In this document: in pieces, positions 50,314 to 50,803 of the stretch | Position numbering within the stretch: position 1 is the first letter of the stretch | Layout: each line of letters starts with the position of its first letter | Source of the DNA: Desulfobacterium sp. | GTDB taxonomy: Bacteria > Desulfobacterota > Desulfobacteria > Desulfobacterales > Desulfobacteraceae | Assembly: GCA_016342325.1 (NCBI GenBank) | Contig: JAEINR010000040.1 | Coordinates: 1-50,803 of the forward strand | Direction: 5' to 3' | Length of the DNA: 50,803 bases | Made by a program: the position numbers and the translations under genes | The notes under the pieces: model-generated | Seen by the model: only the letters and a program-made list of their open reading frames with translations | The model's database searches: none | What the model was told of the DNA's origin: nothing

Positions 50314-50508
50314 ATGATGAAAAAAACAGCTTTGCTTTTGATCTTTTTTGTGGCGGGCCTGAATCTTACAGGCTGTGTTTTAACCAAGGTGGTTACCGTG
50401 CCCATGCGGGTGACAGGCGCGGTCATATCCGTGGTGCCGGTGGTCGGCAACCCTATAGACGGAACCATCGATACCGCAGCAGACATTGCGGATAAGCTAC
50501 CCATTTAG
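50314..50508 (+). CDS. Small lipoprotein (DUF6726-like)
   Basis: A 64-residue lipoprotein: signal peptide to lipobox LTGC (Cys21), mature part with VTGAVISVVPVVGNPIDGTIDTAADIAD, the pattern of the small NF/DUF6726-type envelope lipoproteins. Function unknown. No strong ribosome site is seen beyond GGAAA, but the signal peptide and lipobox support it. Confidence 0.72.
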   Translation: MMKKTALLLIFFVAGLNLTGCVLTKVVTVPMRVTGAVISVVPVVGNPIDGTIDTAADIADKLPI

Positions 50509-50717
50509 ACGGGGCGCTGCTCTTTACGCATTTGGCGGGCGAGGATCTGTCCAAGTTCAAAGCCCTCCCCAAAAAAATGTTATTATAAGCGTTTGTGTCA
50601 TGTTTCTCTGAAGTCTTTAGATACGGTTTATTTATCACATTTCGTTTTTAATATGGAAAAGAACTTGATATGGCTCACAGCTTTGAGATATTAGCCTCCA
50701 AAATTTCCGTGCCCCTA

Positions 50718-50777
50718 TTGTCCGGTTGTCTCGCGTCAATTACTTTGTCCGGTTCGCGTCAATTATCTTGTCCGGTC
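50718..50777. repeat. Tandem 23-bp repeats, possible insertion sequence end
   Basis: Two adjoining 23-base units (50732-50754, 50755-50777) read CGCGTCAATTA, then (C/T)(T/C)TTGTCCGGT plus one base, preceded by a further TTGTCCGGTT. Multiple short direct repeats of this kind at a terminus are typical of transposase-binding sites at IS21-like ends. The element body would lie beyond the window. The 295 bases after the lipoprotein hold nothing else recognisable. Confidence 0.55.
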
Positions 50778-50803
50778 GAGATAGCGTTTAAAAACTAAAT
50801 CGT

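Overview
The window looks like a chromosomal segment from a sulfate-reducing deltaproteobacterium of the Desulfobacterales (Desulfobacterium/Desulforapulum-like). This is an inference from gene content: an ETF:quinone oxidoreductase of the (Fe-S)/CCG type fused to a membrane anchor and followed by etfBA, a DVU0524-type FlgM-associated protein, many PAS signalling proteins, a PAS protein ending in a CxxC...CPEC domain, sigma-54 regulation and a rubrerythrin-like protein. No rRNA, tRNA, CRISPR array or complete transposon is visible.

Layout. 0-11 kb is a long minus-strand run. From its upstream end it reads: PAS histidine kinase, small K+ channel, DsrE-like protein, SagB-type nitroreductase, diiron rubrerythrin-like protein, old-yellow-enzyme alkene reductase, C_GCAxxG_C_C protein, sigma-54 enhancer-binding regulator, BCCT betaine/carnitine/choline-type transporter and a QueG-like 2[4Fe-4S] protein, then a broken sensor gene. 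A canonical -24/-12 site with an upstream dyad element links the regulator to the transporter/Fe-S pair. 11.3-14.5 kb holds a NMT1-like lipoprotein overlapping in function with a membrane PAS protein that lacks a kinase domain. 14.7-20.2 kb holds a type IA topoisomerase III, a TruC-like pseudouridine synthase, a ChaN-type lipoprotein and a solute-binding lipoprotein. 20.2-24.6 kb is a compact minus-strand housekeeping operon phoH-pgpH-ybeY-pdxJ; 24.7-27.4 kb is a plus-strand operon cvpA-mazG-hisH-hisF. 27.4-28.8 kb is a three-gene flagellar unit (DVU0524-like, flgM, unknown) with a sigma-28-like promoter, followed by a class II aldolase.

30.6-35.2 kb is the energy-metabolism core: a TetR/FadR-like regulator with a palindromic operator over its own promoter, then the membrane Fe-S ETF oxidoreductase and etfB-etfA. 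Together these would pass electrons from acyl-CoA dehydrogenases to the menaquinone pool, under fatty-acid-type control. 35.3-43.4 kb carries a UspA protein, an RND efflux adaptor/pump pair, a methyl-accepting chemotaxis protein and a DMT exporter. 43.5-48.7 kb carries an isochorismatase-like hydrolase, a small conserved protein, a NarX/NarL-like two-component pair and a large acetyl-CoA hydrolase/CoA-transferase. 48.7-50.8 kb is low-density: a perfect 23-bp palindrome, degenerate coding sequence, an alpha/beta hydrolase, a small lipoprotein, and at the right edge short tandem repeats that look like the end of an insertion sequence.

The most notable items for follow-up are the sigma-54-wired transporter/Fe-S unit, a three-copy intergenic repeat always placed upstream of minus-strand genes, a possible electrophile-defence run (alkene reductase, nitroreductase, diiron protein, K+ channel), the K+ channel's unrecognised cytoplasmic domain, the kinase-less PAS protein with a Cys4 output domain, the cysteine-less first CCG domain in the ETF oxidoreductase, and a 107-bp pgpH/ybeY gene overlap.
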